The position numbers were made by a program, and so were the translations under genes. Shown here in pieces: positions 23,640-34,781 of a stretch of DNA of 64,000 nt. Position 1 is the stretch's first letter, and the number at the start of each line of letters is the position of its first letter. Source of the stretch: Acephala macrosclerotiorum. Lineage: Eukaryota; Ascomycota; Leotiomycetes; Helotiales; Mollisiaceae. The stretch covers positions 62,001-126,000 of the forward strand of contig MU119244.1 in assembly GCA_014904845.1 (NCBI GenBank). Direction: 5' to 3'. The notes beneath the pieces are model-generated. The model was not told the origin of the DNA. It saw nothing but the letters and a program-made list of their open reading frames with translations, and did no database searches.

Positions 23640-25357
23640 CCTCCTTACAGAGTGGCACATCACAAAACATACACCCTCCAACTGAGCGTTTTGGCACACC
23701 GTTTGCCCCTTTCTTTAAGACCCTTTTGCACTTTAATTGATAAGAACACCACGCGCAAGTGCCCCGTTTAGAGCGCTTTTCCCAGTAGTGTAAGTGCTGG
23801 AGATCAGAACCGAATACCTTCTTACCTCCTAGCCCTACTTGTAAGCTCTGTAGCTTTGCCCTCTCAGAATACCCTAAGAGCTTACAATAAAGCTCTATTC
23901 GAAATTGCAAGTGTGTAAGAGGACGCTCACTCACTGTACTTAATTGATATAGCCTGTAAGCATTTATACAAGCTACATCAATTAATCAGTAAAACAAAGA
24001 CCACCAAGTCCTAAAAGTAGACTTGTGAGTCTCGTACGCCTCTCTGAACTGATTTGCAAGATCTACACCTCCCATATATTGATTATAATCATCAATAAAA
24101 CAAGGAATCTGCAAGTCCTTAATATAATCACTCTCAAATACTTTTCTAACAATCCGCCCATTTATTGACGTCTTTGCAGGACGTTTTCTAGCTTTCTCTC
24201 GAAAGTCTTCTGCCTTATCCACTGTATGGATATTACTTAAAGCAAGGACAACATTGTTATCCTGCCAAGCTAGGCAAAGAACGTCTTGCACTACTGCCGC
24301 GAGAAGAGTATTCCATTCAAGCTTTGTAGAGAACCGGTTCTTAAGCTCTACTAAACTCTCAGGAAACTCTTTGTGTGGCCTTGTAGTACCAACTGCACCG
24401 AAGTTGCAAGCTCGTAGCTCTGAAAATAAGGGTATAGATGTGAAGTAGTTATCGAGATATATCGTAAAGTAACGGCGTGGAAGAGAAAGCGCAAAGTTTC
24501 GTACGAGACAACCGGTATTAGTGAGGTTTGGGTGAAGAATTATATCTTGTAGTCTTTTTTCTCGAGAGCTCTAAAGCCAATTAAATATGTATTCGTGATC
24601 TGCAATTCCGTATATCTTATACTCTTGTTTGATCGGTTTCTTTGGCATCTTATATGTGTGTAAAGATCTAGACTAATTAGCGGGGTAGCGGGGTAAGAGA
24701 AGGAAGAGAAACATACCTGCCAAAGCACCGTACCATAAGCTCGTCAATACTCACTTCAGAAGAAGGAGAGTAATACCGTTGAGAAGAAGCTTGAATAGAA
24801 GAAGCTAGAGGTTCAACTTTATACTACTATACCTTATTAGAAGGTAAGTGATACTCCTCTTTCTGATTACTCTCAAAGCAAGAGATATGGCAATACCGCT
24901 TGATTTGCTCAAAGCGACAACGCGATATATGGCTTGGAATCGAATGTAAAGGGCCTTTGTTAAAGTCCGTATTTCAATACATCTCAATTTGAGGCTCCTC
25001 GTGAATTCCCATATATATAATAACGCCGAGAAACACGTATAACTTCTCTACAAGCAAATCCGTTCATTCTCGTGCTCTTTCTTTTGATATATGTAGTCTT
25101 TGTATACTCGCGTATCGATTGGTATTCGTAGTGATTGTTTGGAAGAGATCGCGGGTAAAGAACAAGCTGAAGTAGTCGAATGGGTGTGGTTTTAGAGGAA
25201 AAGAAGGAGGTAAGAGTGCTTTCGCTGTCTGTTTGGGCTCGCACTGAAAAGGCTCGTAAGAAATGCTTGTGATTGGTCCAAGTTTAAGGAGTATATCCTC
25301 AAGAGATTGAGCTTTTTGTCTCTTAGGCTGCGTGGGTGGATCGGAAGTAGCTTCCAT
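23596..25357 (-). pseudogene. piggyBac-type transposase (DDE_Tnp_1_7 family), broken by six stops
   Basis: Read as exons 24717-25357 and 23596-24667 the frame is continuous for 570 codons with no frameshift. It holds the N-terminal SLFFTRDLFQTITTNTNRY and SEVSIDELMVRCFGR with the first catalytic aspartate. IYLDNYFTSIPLF has the second, and FIDDYNQYMGGVDLANQFR the last. A Cys-rich C-terminal finger follows (CMFCDVPLCKEGDC). In-frame stops lie at 25064-25066 (TGA), 24974-24976 (TGA), 24827-24829 and 24824-24826 (TAG TAG), 24571-24573 (TAG) and 23986-23988 (TGA). The family would have tryptophan at each of these places by my reading (for example before the SSR after NWL). Such TGG-to-stop changes are what G-to-A/C-to-T mutation produces. 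Confidence 0.9.
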
Positions 25358-25379
25358 TCTTTGAACGCGTAATTAGAAA

Positions 25380-25517
25380 GAGACTGCTGGACGCGATTCC
25401 ATTCCAATAATGTATCTTACTAATAAATTTATATGCAAAGGTACATAATTTTATGCTGTGCTATCCAAGCGAGACCCCCTTGCTAGCGCTGGCAATGTCT
25501 CAGCGGACGAGGGGATA
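25380..25517 (-). repeat. right terminal inverted repeat of the piggyBac-type element
   Basis: This is the reverse-complement partner of 23502-23639. The transposase start codon lies 22 bases inside its inner edge, leaving almost no room for a separate promoter, so the promoter probably lies within the repeat. Confidence 0.95.
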
Positions 25518-26352
25518 ACATTCCCAATCACAAGTAATATGCCCCCGATGCCACCCTCATTCTCGCTTCGTTGCGTATCAAAAGTCTCAAATACCCCTTT
25601 CCAAGCATTCCAGGCCAATGCAATACAATAAAGGGGTTACGCATCTCTACAGTCGTCGTCAACATGTCATTCGCAGGGTTTGGCTTCGGGACGCGTCTTC
25701 ATCCTCGTCTGCCCTGTGCTCAAACACCACTGGCTGAAACACCGCCGCGCTCTTGCTGACACAGTTGACCCACTATTGATTGCTCTTCAGCACAATCAAG
25801 CATCAGCGCTGGGGTCTGCCATCTCCAATTCTGGATACCGATATGGGTCCTAGAACATTGGATGTTACGGTACGGTCTGCGTGCGTGCGAGATCTGGTTT
25901 GGTTTTGCATCTTTAGACGAAGGTTATCTCTCACTCTTTCTCTCTCTTCAACTCCTGACTTTCATACTTCGGCTTCTTCTATATTTCCTGATTGAGCGGA
26001 ATCTGTTTCTGAGACATCTTTAGCTGTTTCTTGACTAGACCAGTAGACGCCCAAAGCAGCCATTTTGCATTCTTGAATCGTTTTCACGTGCAGTCCCCCA
26101 TCCCGCGCGTTCTGAAATCCTGTCCATACGAATTGGCGGTGGCTTTTTTTTCTCCCTCTGGCCACGACGTTCGAACTTTGGTAGAAGGAGCATCGACGAC
26201 AGCCCTTCGATATTTCAAGGGTTCTCTATACACGGGGGGACATTTTGGGTTGGATGGCGGAGCATACATTCCTTTGATCTTCTCCCAGCTACGCAGTTCG
26301 ACATCAACACCAACATCGATCACGCCTCGAACCCTCCAAACGGTCGCTGGCC
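25518..26352. other. intergenic region
   Basis: This is sequence between the transposon and DUF5672 copy 2. C/T-rich stretches near 25920-25970 look like a leader or promoter. No gene is supported. Confidence 0.5.
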
Positions 26353-27455
26353 ATGGCCCTCAGCACCGTCGACGAACGCCGGCGCAGATCCCGCAACATC
26401 GTCCTAGGCGCCTTCCTCTCTTTAATCATCATTTGGACAATTAAGCTCAGCTACCCACAACACACCATCATCAGCGTCTATCAATCTTCCAGTCCCTCCC
26501 TTCTCGAGTCCCCTCCTGCCACAGGCACACCAACAACAACCACAGATGCCGCGGACCCAGTACCGACAGGTCAGCGAGGGGAAATATGGCACGCAAAACC
26601 AAAAGACAGCACAATCCTCGGCGAGAACATATTCAATGGCACTCTGAGTAACAAGGCGGCGGTGATCGTCGAGACAAGATTCCGCACCAACCTCGTCCCC
26701 CTAATCCTCCACTTCTCCTCAGTCCTCGGTCCCACCTGGCCAATCCTAATCTACACCTCCCCCGAATCCGTCGGCCAATTCTCCTCCTCCGCCGCTCTGG
26801 CGCGCTACCTAAAAATGGGCATAATCCAAGTCCGAATGCTCCCCCAAGAAGTCCTCTTCACCAACTCCGATTCCGTAAACGCCTTCATGACGAAAAAATG
26901 GCTTTGGGAAGATCTGGAACCCGCGGAACATATATTGATCTTTCAGAGTGATAGTATGTTGTGTGGGAATGCGGCGAGGAGCGTGGATGATTATTTTCAG
27001 TATGATTTTGTGGGGGCGCCGATTGCAGCGGGACTGGGGAAAGGGTATAATGGAGGATTGAGTTTGAGGAAGAGGAGTACGACGTTGAGGGTGCTTGAGG
27101 AGTGGGATTGGGAGAAGACGAAGACGGAGAAGGTTAGGTTTGAGGATCAGTGGTATTATGACCGGTAAGCTCCCTTCCCCTTTCCAGTATTTGGTCAAGA
27201 TGAAGAAGCGAGCAAAGGCTAATGCGGTGTAACAGGATGTTAAAACTCCAAAAAGAAGACAACGCCGAAGACGCAGCAAAAATAGAGCTCCCAAGCATGG
27301 AAATAGCGAGGACATTCAGCGTCGAGACGATCGATTATCCGCATCCGCTAGGAGTACATCAAGTACACAGGTGGTTGAAAGAGCAGATGTTGAGTTTGGA
27401 TACGTGGTGTCCTGAGTACCAGCTTTGTAGCGTTGATCATATCATTGACACATGA
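26353..27455 (+). CDS. DUF5672 glycosyltransferase-like type II membrane protein (copy 2)
   Basis: Exons 26353-27164 and 27236-27455 give 343 residues. The arginine-rich start (DERRRRSR) is followed by a membrane helix at about residues 15-30 (NIVLGAFLSLIIIWTI) and a Pro/Ser/Thr-rich stem. The domain matches copy 1: KAAVIVETRFRTNLVPLILH, FQSDSMLCGNAARSVDDYF, DFVGAPI and YNGGLSLRKR. It ends with a region naming VHQVHRWLKEQM. It lacks the GGNGG form seen in copies 1 and 3 (YNGG instead). It lies just right of the transposon, on the opposite strand to copy 1. Confidence 0.88.
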
Positions 27456-29251
27456 TCTGAGCTTTTGTATTATAGAATGTTTTGGGAGATGGTGTATGCA
27501 TGGCATAGAGTTATGGAGAAATTAGAGTAGGTTTTTTTGTCGTTAGTTGAATTGAATGAGGTGTGATGCCTCGTTGTAAAGATTACTCTATTTCCCAGAT
27601 TCGATGAGCAGGAAGTCAGGTTTCAAGAAGCCAAGTGAAATCGTAGTTTGTGTTGTGACTCCCAAGTTCGAATCGAATGTTTACCCAGAGTTCAGGGCCT
27701 TTTCATGTCATGCGTATCGTAGCCTATGAACCACATCGTAACCAAGATTCTTACGTCTCTCCGGTAAGCCTCTTCCTGCTGTCGCCCAGCAATATTTTCA
27801 ACCTTCTCTCGTTAGACGCACCTCCCCGTTCAAATGCTCAGTACTTCCAACTCCCTCCTCGCATCCACTGAATCGTAAACAGGCACCCCATCAACCAATC
27901 ACTCCCAATCAGTCCTAAAGTAACCTCTCCTTGTGCCATTTCATTCCCATCATGTTGGCTCTGGTAATTCAACCTCTTGCGATTCATCCTTCTCCTGAAC
28001 TCTTTCCAATGGAAGAGGCTCCTCCTTCCACTTCAGCCTTCAAGGGTGTTTCTCCAATCTCAGTAGAAGATCTGTCAGCCTCTTCCTCTTCATTTAAATC
28101 CGGGTCAGGAGGCAGTGGACTCTTGGTACCGATGCTCTCTACTGCTAGTAGAGGAAGGGCTTGTGTGAAGGGAGGTTCGGGGTTGGGGCTTATTACTCCA
28201 TCGCGGGATATGGGCGCTTCGTCGACGCCGGAGAAGATGGCGGTTTCGTGTTGGGTTGTGAGTGATTGTTGTCGTTAGAGGGGTAAGTCAACGGAATGAA
28301 TGCCGCTGGGCAGAGAAAGGGAAGAGCAAAGGGTGAAGAAAGAAATGAGTGAGTGAGGTATGAGAAGGAAAGATAGAGACAAAATCATGAGCTGCAAAGA
28401 AGCTGCAAACTGGCTGCAAAGAAAGAGATCTCACTTAGTAGTTGTAAAAATGTCATGAGTATGAAAATGAACAGAATGGTGAGCTTCAGAGAGAGATAGA
28501 GGTTCGAACACAGATTCAATGCACAGTACATGACTGGACATTGGCGAATTCGAAACCTGCAAGTCTGATGCCGAAATTTCAACATGCTTTACTCCCATTG
28601 ACCCTCGGCTCCTACGTCCTATTGGTATCTGTCTCTGAGGAATGGACCTCTGTCTCAAGAAAATATTTCCTCCGCGTCGAGATCTTCCATGGCTTGCAAA
28701 CAAATATTTGTGGCTGCGGGAGATGCCAGAAAGAGGTGAGCTGAAGTTGTCTCCTTGCGTAGATAGAGAATGTGGCCTCTTCTAGAACGAGGGGGTCTCT
28801 TTACAATGTCCAGGCGTCTGAATAGGAGAACTCTCGCTAAACAATATTTACGGTAATTACGACAGATGCGTCACCAGACTGAACAGGCCACCATCATCTC
28901 CAGCCGCGCCTCATCCTCCACCAACAGGGGCTTGCAGCTAGCACGATCGCTGGTGGAAGTTTACACAAGTCGTCGTAATATCGGTCGAGATCGAAACCTT
29001 CAGTTTCGGAACGAATTCTTTCTTTTCTTTTCATCATATTCACTTCGAATTGTTACTGTGACTGCAATTATTGCAGAGGAGCATTATGCGCCTTCACAAA
29101 CAAGCAAATAATATCGAGAAGTCGAAGCCTTAGGTTCATTCCTCCATCACCCTCATCGAAACGTGGCACAGCCATACAAAGTTGTGCGATCGGTACGAAC
29201 GGGCAGAATATTATTCTAGGAGGGCGTGTTTAGGTCCAGGTCGCGGGCACA
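27456..29251. other. intergenic region with an open acidic frame on the minus strand
   Basis: No gene could be modelled. A minus-strand frame of 96 codons (27987-28274, stop at 27984-27986) reads like an acidic protein tail (DPDLNEEEEADRSSTEIGE). It has no ATG and no plausible splice acceptor. The plus-strand frame over the same place is low-complexity and probably a shadow. Confidence 0.4.
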
Positions 29252-30391
29252 ATGTCGACCTTACATGCTGGCACCAGCTCTCCGGGCACAGGAATATTCG
29301 TCATCAACAAACAGCGTATCCTGATCGTTGTATCCCTAATATTAACGTTCGTACTCATCCCCTCCTCAAGTACCTAGCAACTGATCGCGTGTCCCACAGA
29401 TGGAGCTTTGCCCTGATGCTCCCACGATACAAAGAACCAGTCCTCGAATACGGCTACGGGAAATACAATGATTACATCGAACATCTCCCCGCGGTCAAAG
29501 TAGACTGGCACCCAAAATACGACCCAAAATCACAATTCAACGCCTCGAAAGTAGCCTTGATAATCGAAGCCCGACCCATTCCTCATCTCGTCCCCCAAAT
29601 CCTCCACATGATTTCTGTCGTTCCTCCCGACTGGCGCTTCATGTTCATCGGTTCCAACAAATCCGTCATCTCCGTCTCAAGAAGCTTCGCCACCCAATAC
29701 CAAGAAGCAAACGGCAAGCTGGATCTTGTGGTCTTGCCGAAACCGTGGAGTATTGATAGTAAAGAGGATGTGTATAGATTGTTGACAGATCTACGGTTCT
29801 ACGATGAGTTTTTGCCGGAGGTGGAATGGCTATTGAAGTTTGAGAGTGATAGTATTATGTGTGCCCGTTCAGACGATAGTTTGAATGATTGGTTGCATTA
29901 TAGTTGGGCTGGAGCTCCGAGGTCAGCGTAATGACCTCTTTTCTCTCATTCTCCCTTTACTAACATATCATAGATCTGCCACCGATAGATTCGCTGGAAA
30001 CGGAGGCCTCTCCCTTCGCAGAATGTCAGCAGTCCGCCAAATCCTCAACTTCCAAGCACGATACAACGACACGGAGCCAGAAGACGAATGGTTCGGGAAA
30101 CGCCTCACAGTTCTCCCAGGCGCCAAAGTAGCGAGTGGAGCTCAGAAAGATCATTTCTCAGTTGAGGAAGTGTGGCATGATAAACCGATGGGATATCATG
30201 TCCAAGCCGACCTCGCGGAAGATGTGTGGATGAATCCTGCGAGGAGAAAGGGCAATTTCGAATATTGTCCTGAGCTGGCGATGATTATGGATATGAAGCT
30301 TGAGAGAGAGAGGTGTGAGGGTGATAATAGGCAGGGAGAGATTGTGGGGGAGAAGAATAAGGCGAAGCCGAAGAAACCTGCAAGGATATGA
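29252..30391 (+). CDS. DUF5672 glycosyltransferase-like type II membrane protein (copy 3)
   Basis: Exons 29252-29346, 29400-29921 and 29974-30391 give 344 residues. The first intron (GTTCGT donor, a weak one) lies inside the membrane helix at about residues 22-39 (RILIVVSLILTWSFALML), the same place as in copy 1. The domain shows ASKVALIIEARPIPHLVPQI, VVPPDWRFMFIGS, FESDSIMC, YSWAGAPR, FAGNGGLSLRRMS and EPEDEWFGKRL. This is closer to copy 1 than to copy 2. The C-terminus is Lys/Glu-rich. An upstream frame without the first intron would start at 29182 but destroys the anchor, so it was not used. Confidence 0.86.
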
Positions 30392-31067
30392 GCGAGATCA
30401 ACGAGCAGGTTCGGGAGATTTGCGAAGGCAAGAGGGAATATGAGATGGGCAAACCATCTCAACAACAGAAGTGAACATTTGTGTGTGTACTTTTAGCGTT
30501 TCCAGATCTCCGATTTTCTATGCATGGAACAGCATTAGAGATAGGAATGGAATATCTGGAGATGTACGGTGATTTTTCATGGACCGGCGTCTGGGGAGTT
30601 GGAGGATTTGATTGATGCTCAATTGGAAAAGGGGATTCGATAGAAGATACACAACAATTCATGCCCATTTGATTCATCTTCTGGCGTTCTTGAGATGCAT
30701 GCTTGGATTTGGGAACCGTTTGGTATCGAGCGAGCGGACCGGGAAGACAGACTTCATGTGGAGATGGGAAACGGATCAAGGATTGCAGATTTATTGGATG
30801 CATCTAGTCAAGATCTAAGGAAAGTCGTCCCATTTTGGTCACTATCATTACGAGTGTCTCTGTCATTCATTCGAAGAAACCACCGAGTCATTCATCCTTC
30901 ATCCCTCTTCGGAACCCCCCTCTCCGCTGACTCTCTCCCCTCCAAAACTTGCCTCTTCCCCAACCCCTGCCCCTGTTCGTTCATATCCTGCCTCTACGCA
31001 GCACTCATGGCAAGCCCATAAAATATTTCACCATCTTCGGATAGTCGGGAGTTCCTACCATAATAAG
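30392..31067. other. intergenic region
   Basis: This is 3' flank between DUF5672 copy 3 and the convergent peptidase pseudogene. Only short, unrecognised frames occur. Confidence 0.55.
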
Positions 31068-33915
31068 TCAGCAGTCGTTCTCATACACCACCCCCTTCCA
31101 TCTCTTCCCACAGCGCATTCGATCTCTCAGCCTTGACAAGACTTTCCTTTGTCGAGATGCCCTTCCAAACCCGGCCTCTAAATTTCTAGGTAAGGCTAGA
31201 AGACTGAAAATATTGCAAGATAGAAAAGAAATAAATTCACCAAGACCAGTAACAGGATCCCACCCACTAACAGCCTTAAACCCCTCCGTCCCACAACCCG
31301 GATTACTCTCGTTAGTAATATCATTCAACATCCCCGGATTGGCATACAACGCCGGATTCAAGAAACCCAACGTTTTCTTCCCGGCGTTTAGGCGTTGCCC
31401 GTTGATTCTGTTTATTATTGAAGCAAAGACTGGGAGTTAGCAAGATCTTACTATATTGAGGTAGCTTGAGAGATAGGATTCGGGTAAATGAGGAGAGGAG
31501 AGGGGAAGAGGGGAAGAGGGGGCTTACTTGGTGTACTGGCGCTAGTGCCGCCGTTCTTCCAAAGGCAGCCGCGGATGAAGTTGGCGATATTGTCTCCGTT
31601 GGCTGCTACGTCTGGATATCTGTTGTGTACAGTACATTGTTGGCCGTGACTCCGAATTCACATAATCCTGTTGCCATCCGCTCCTGGAAAGGCGAGATTT
31701 TTGGAAGAGGGAGGCTAGAAGAGAAAGAAAAGAGAAAGAGAGGAAACCCACCTACGACCAAGACGATTATACCTCCCGCCATTCGCCCCAAAGCCATCAC
31801 TCCCTCTGTAATATTTATAACCCGGATCATGTCTCTCAAAATAATTCTGTACCGCATCCCGTTGATAAGAAGGTCTCGGATAGATGTTACTGAAACCACC
31901 TCCAGACGAGTATGGGATCGACCATGGATCGAAAATTGGGTCTACAACTGCGCTTTCGGGTTCATAGACGGTGTGGTTTGGGTATACTTTTGTAGCGCCG
32001 ACTACTGTAATATAAGAACAGCTGTGAAAGGTGTCGGTAAGGTTAGATATTCGAGTCAGTTGCGAGAAGGGGATTTTGGGTTTATGCAGACTTTACGGGT
32101 CACCCTGGAACGAAAATTTCTCCGTATGGGCCGAGAAAGGTTCAAATCAGTCTTGCTTTGAGGTGGAAATATACTCGATACACTGCTTTTGTTGATTATA
32201 TAAGTTAGAAAGGCCTGTGATGAAGACGAAGAAAACTTACTAGTATGCAGGCAGGTCAGCCTCTTGCCCCCATATGAAACGGAAACGACGTTGGTTGGCT
32301 GTTTCCGTCAGCACGAAGACCTAAAACTTCGGCATTTCAAGCTCCCAGACTTGCTTGGACAGCTCAAGATAGGCGGGGGAGGAGATGCACAACTCAACCA
32401 ACGAGACCCCTGGCAGAAGCAGAGAGTAGCTATGAAAGTCTAGGTGAGGTTGGCAAAGGTTTGTTGCTCACGTACTTTGTAAACACCACACTGCAGCTGG
32501 CCTTGAAAACCAAGTGGATCGGGGCAGGATGGATCGAAGTTGGCTCAGAGAATGTCAGCTGCTTAGCTCGGGGATCAGATGCAGACTGTGGCTTACGATC
32601 GTTGCCTGTCTCGCCAAACGCAGAGTAGGTACAATACGACCCATCTATTGCATCTAAGAAATTGTTGAATTGAATCCTTGTCAGCATTGCGTTCTGACAT
32701 GATATTATGCTCAAGAGCTAGACGCCATAAAGCCTTCATGTGTGTAAAGATGTTAGTGCGCAGAGAAAATGGAGGTCAATCTACCAACCCCAGAGGATAC
32801 CTGCTAAACGCGTTGTATGGATCATCTGTTTGATACAATGTTGTCTAGAGCCAGATACCTTTCAGCCAGCATATTTCTCTTAGATATGATGGGGAGCTAT
32901 TAGAGAATAAGAAGTGGGAGTCTCTTGAAATGCGCGATGTTGCGGTAACTACAACTCTTGGAGAAGCTCGTAAAGGGATAGATGGTTTGGAGTAAGTCAC
33001 ATACCGTCTGAGGGCAGAGAATGGGAATAGCGAGCTGGAAATCCATACAAAGCTCTGACGCAAGCTGGCGTTATCAATTGGTCGCAGATGGACAGGGCCA
33101 TCGATACTCGTTTGAGAGAGTTCGCCCGACATTGCCATAGATAGTGGTGCAGAAAACCCGTTCTTGCTGAGAAAGGAACGCTTCGTGCGCCGTTTGTTGA
33201 GTGCAAGTAGTCTGATTTCAGGAGTAATATAATCCAGCTGCTCTTGGATATTTTTGGGAATATGATATCTGGACGAAGTCAGAGGAATTTGATCAAAGCG
33301 TTGCATAATAGTATCCTGAGAGTTCTAGGACATTTGAGAGGAGAATTTAACGGTTGAGGAGATGATATAGGGGTATCAAACAGGGGGGCAAACCTCTCAC
33401 AAGCCGGCGTTACATGGCCATCTACATGTTCGTAGAGGTGGTACTCGGTCAAAAGAAGAGTCTCGGCTTCTTCAGTGGTAGCATCGAAAGCAAGCCAGTC
33501 TTTGTTGTCGGAGTGGGTGATGCGACTCGCGTCGACTCCCGAGTCGATCAGCCAGGTTCGTACTGTATCGACTGTACACTGCTCGGGAGCAAATACCTCC
33601 AGCACCTCCTCCGAAGTCCAATGCTTCGAACAGCTAGGGGAACCCGGATGGGATCTGACCAGAGTTAGCGGAAGTTTCAGGCAGATCTTGGGACACATAC
33701 ACACCCATAAGAAGATCATGGCCAAGATGAAGGTTCCGCTGCTTCAGCCCAACTCTCATAGGAAGGCGAGCGTCAGCAGAGAGCTTCTCACGTTTGACCC
33801 ATTTCTTTGCAACGGTAGCATCTCGCCTCTCGTGTACGGTGTGAGAGTGAGGAACAACAGTAGTGAAAGCCGAAGTAACAAGGCTAAGGACCACGCCTAA
33901 GGACAAGAGGTGCAT
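31068..33915 (-). pseudogene. Secreted S53 peptidase (sedolisin / tripeptidyl-peptidase), decayed
   Basis: The start (33915) gives a signal peptide (MHLLSLGVVLSLVTSAFTTV). Exons 33701-33915 and 33394-33654 hold an S53 prodomain (SKHWTSEEVLEVFAP). Further family blocks appear in order on the minus strand: ITPACVRALYGFP near 33040, TLYQTDDPYNAF near 32820-32850, and FLDAIDGSYCTYSAFGETGN near 32620-32670. These are followed by TNVVSVSYGG near 32280, VVGATKVYPNHTVYEPESAV near 31900-31960 and GGTSAST (catalytic serine) near 31545. The last is NPALYANPGMLNDITNESNP to WDPVTGLG near 31250-31350. The stretch that should hold the catalytic Glu/Asp pair (between ALYGFP and TLYQ) is absent. The SGDSG oxyanion block is missing, with a stop near 32130. 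One base is lost in a C-run near 32268, and the frame changes near 33120. It is a non-functional copy. Confidence 0.85.
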
Positions 33916-34781
33916 GGCGAACAAGAAGCTATAGCAAACGCCACAAAGATGAAGAGTAAGGAAGTGGCAAGAGGGGAAGTACCCTCGTATAGTGAAGGGT
34001 AGCCATTGCGTGTTGAACACAAGCAGCACACCGCTGAGCCATGTGCCTTCATGAACACGGTGGTAACGAGGGGTGTTTGTAACGGCGATTGTGCCTTTAC
34101 AACTTTGATGCGTGGCAGGTGCGTCTCGTGAGGAAGCTATCTGAAAGAGGCAGGTACGATAGGACAGACAGAACATAGCTGCTGCATGCCGCAAGAACTG
34201 TTTCACGGACATTGCAGCTTCCCGTCTTGATAGGATTGAAAGGCTCTCCTTCATTCGGAAGTCAATTGATGCAGCCTTCCATGCAGGCACAGCACCACCA
34301 AGGGCGATAAGGCTGTTGATAGTTTGCGAGACGGTCGTCAATTCCCAGTCCCTTGTTTTCCCTAGAGCATTGGACAGCCAACGGTCTGTGCTGATGACAC
34401 CCTCCCGACCGAAGCCAAGGTCAAAATATCTGAACCTCAACGCAGAATATCAAATGCATGTATACGTACTCACCGTTGCTGTTATACAGCACATCGAGAG
34501 TAACACATTGGCTCTTGAGATGCTAGCATGCCTCGCTGAACAGGCTGCATCACCAGTCGAGGCCCCGTGCGACGGAGACTTCTCAAGCTCGTGCTTAGTA
34601 TGCATTGAAGAGACAAGTGACTCACCATCCCATTCTTCTTCTACCAATTGCATATAAGCTTCTTTCCCTCTTGCTTCTGCTTTGATTGTCAATAACTCTG
34701 AAAGGCCTTGCCAATTGAGCTTGCCAATTGAGTCGAGAGAAGCTTACGTCCTCTGCCCCTTCTGCAACGGGATCCTGCATT
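33916..34781. other. divergent intergenic region
   Basis: This is the promoter region between the S53 pseudogene (-) and the acetyltransferase gene (+). A minus frame runs in phase into the peptidase start from 34440, but lacks any family features and would bury the signal peptide, so it is treated as chance. Confidence 0.5.

Larger units (their letters stand above)
23502..25517 (-). mobile_element. piggyBac-type DNA transposon, 2016 bases, probably inactivated
   Basis: The element is bounded by perfect 138-base inverted repeats (23502-23639 and 25380-25517) and encodes one transposase on the minus strand. Both ends start TATCCCCTCGTCCG. No TTAA duplication typical of piggyBac flanks the ends; the outermost shared bases are TA. 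The interior is clearly more A/T-rich than the genes around it. It separates two members of the DUF5672 gene group. Its coding frame contains six stop codons, so it cannot make its own transposase. The identical repeats suggest that insertion, or repeat homogenisation, is recent. Confidence 0.92.

Noticed and set aside
27660..27680. Possible tRNA T-arm-like string (GTTCGAATC)
   Set aside because: No matching acceptor or D-arm sequences at the right distances; the same holds for similar strings near 28500 and 48420.
29182..29399. Unspliced upstream start for DUF5672 copy 3
   Set aside because: Reading without the first intron gives a non-family N-terminus and loses the membrane anchor present in the other two copies.
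31466..32161. 231-codon plus-strand frame
   Set aside because: It is antisense to recognisable S53 peptidase blocks and has no features of its own; treated as a shadow.
33634..34440. 268-codon minus frame overlapping the start of the S53 peptidase
   Set aside because: It is in phase with the peptidase first exon, and the part upstream of the signal peptide shows no family features. It would place the signal peptide internally.
34728..34781. Extension of the acetyltransferase to 34728
   Set aside because: The codon at 34728 is TTG, not ATG; the first ATG in frame is at 34782.
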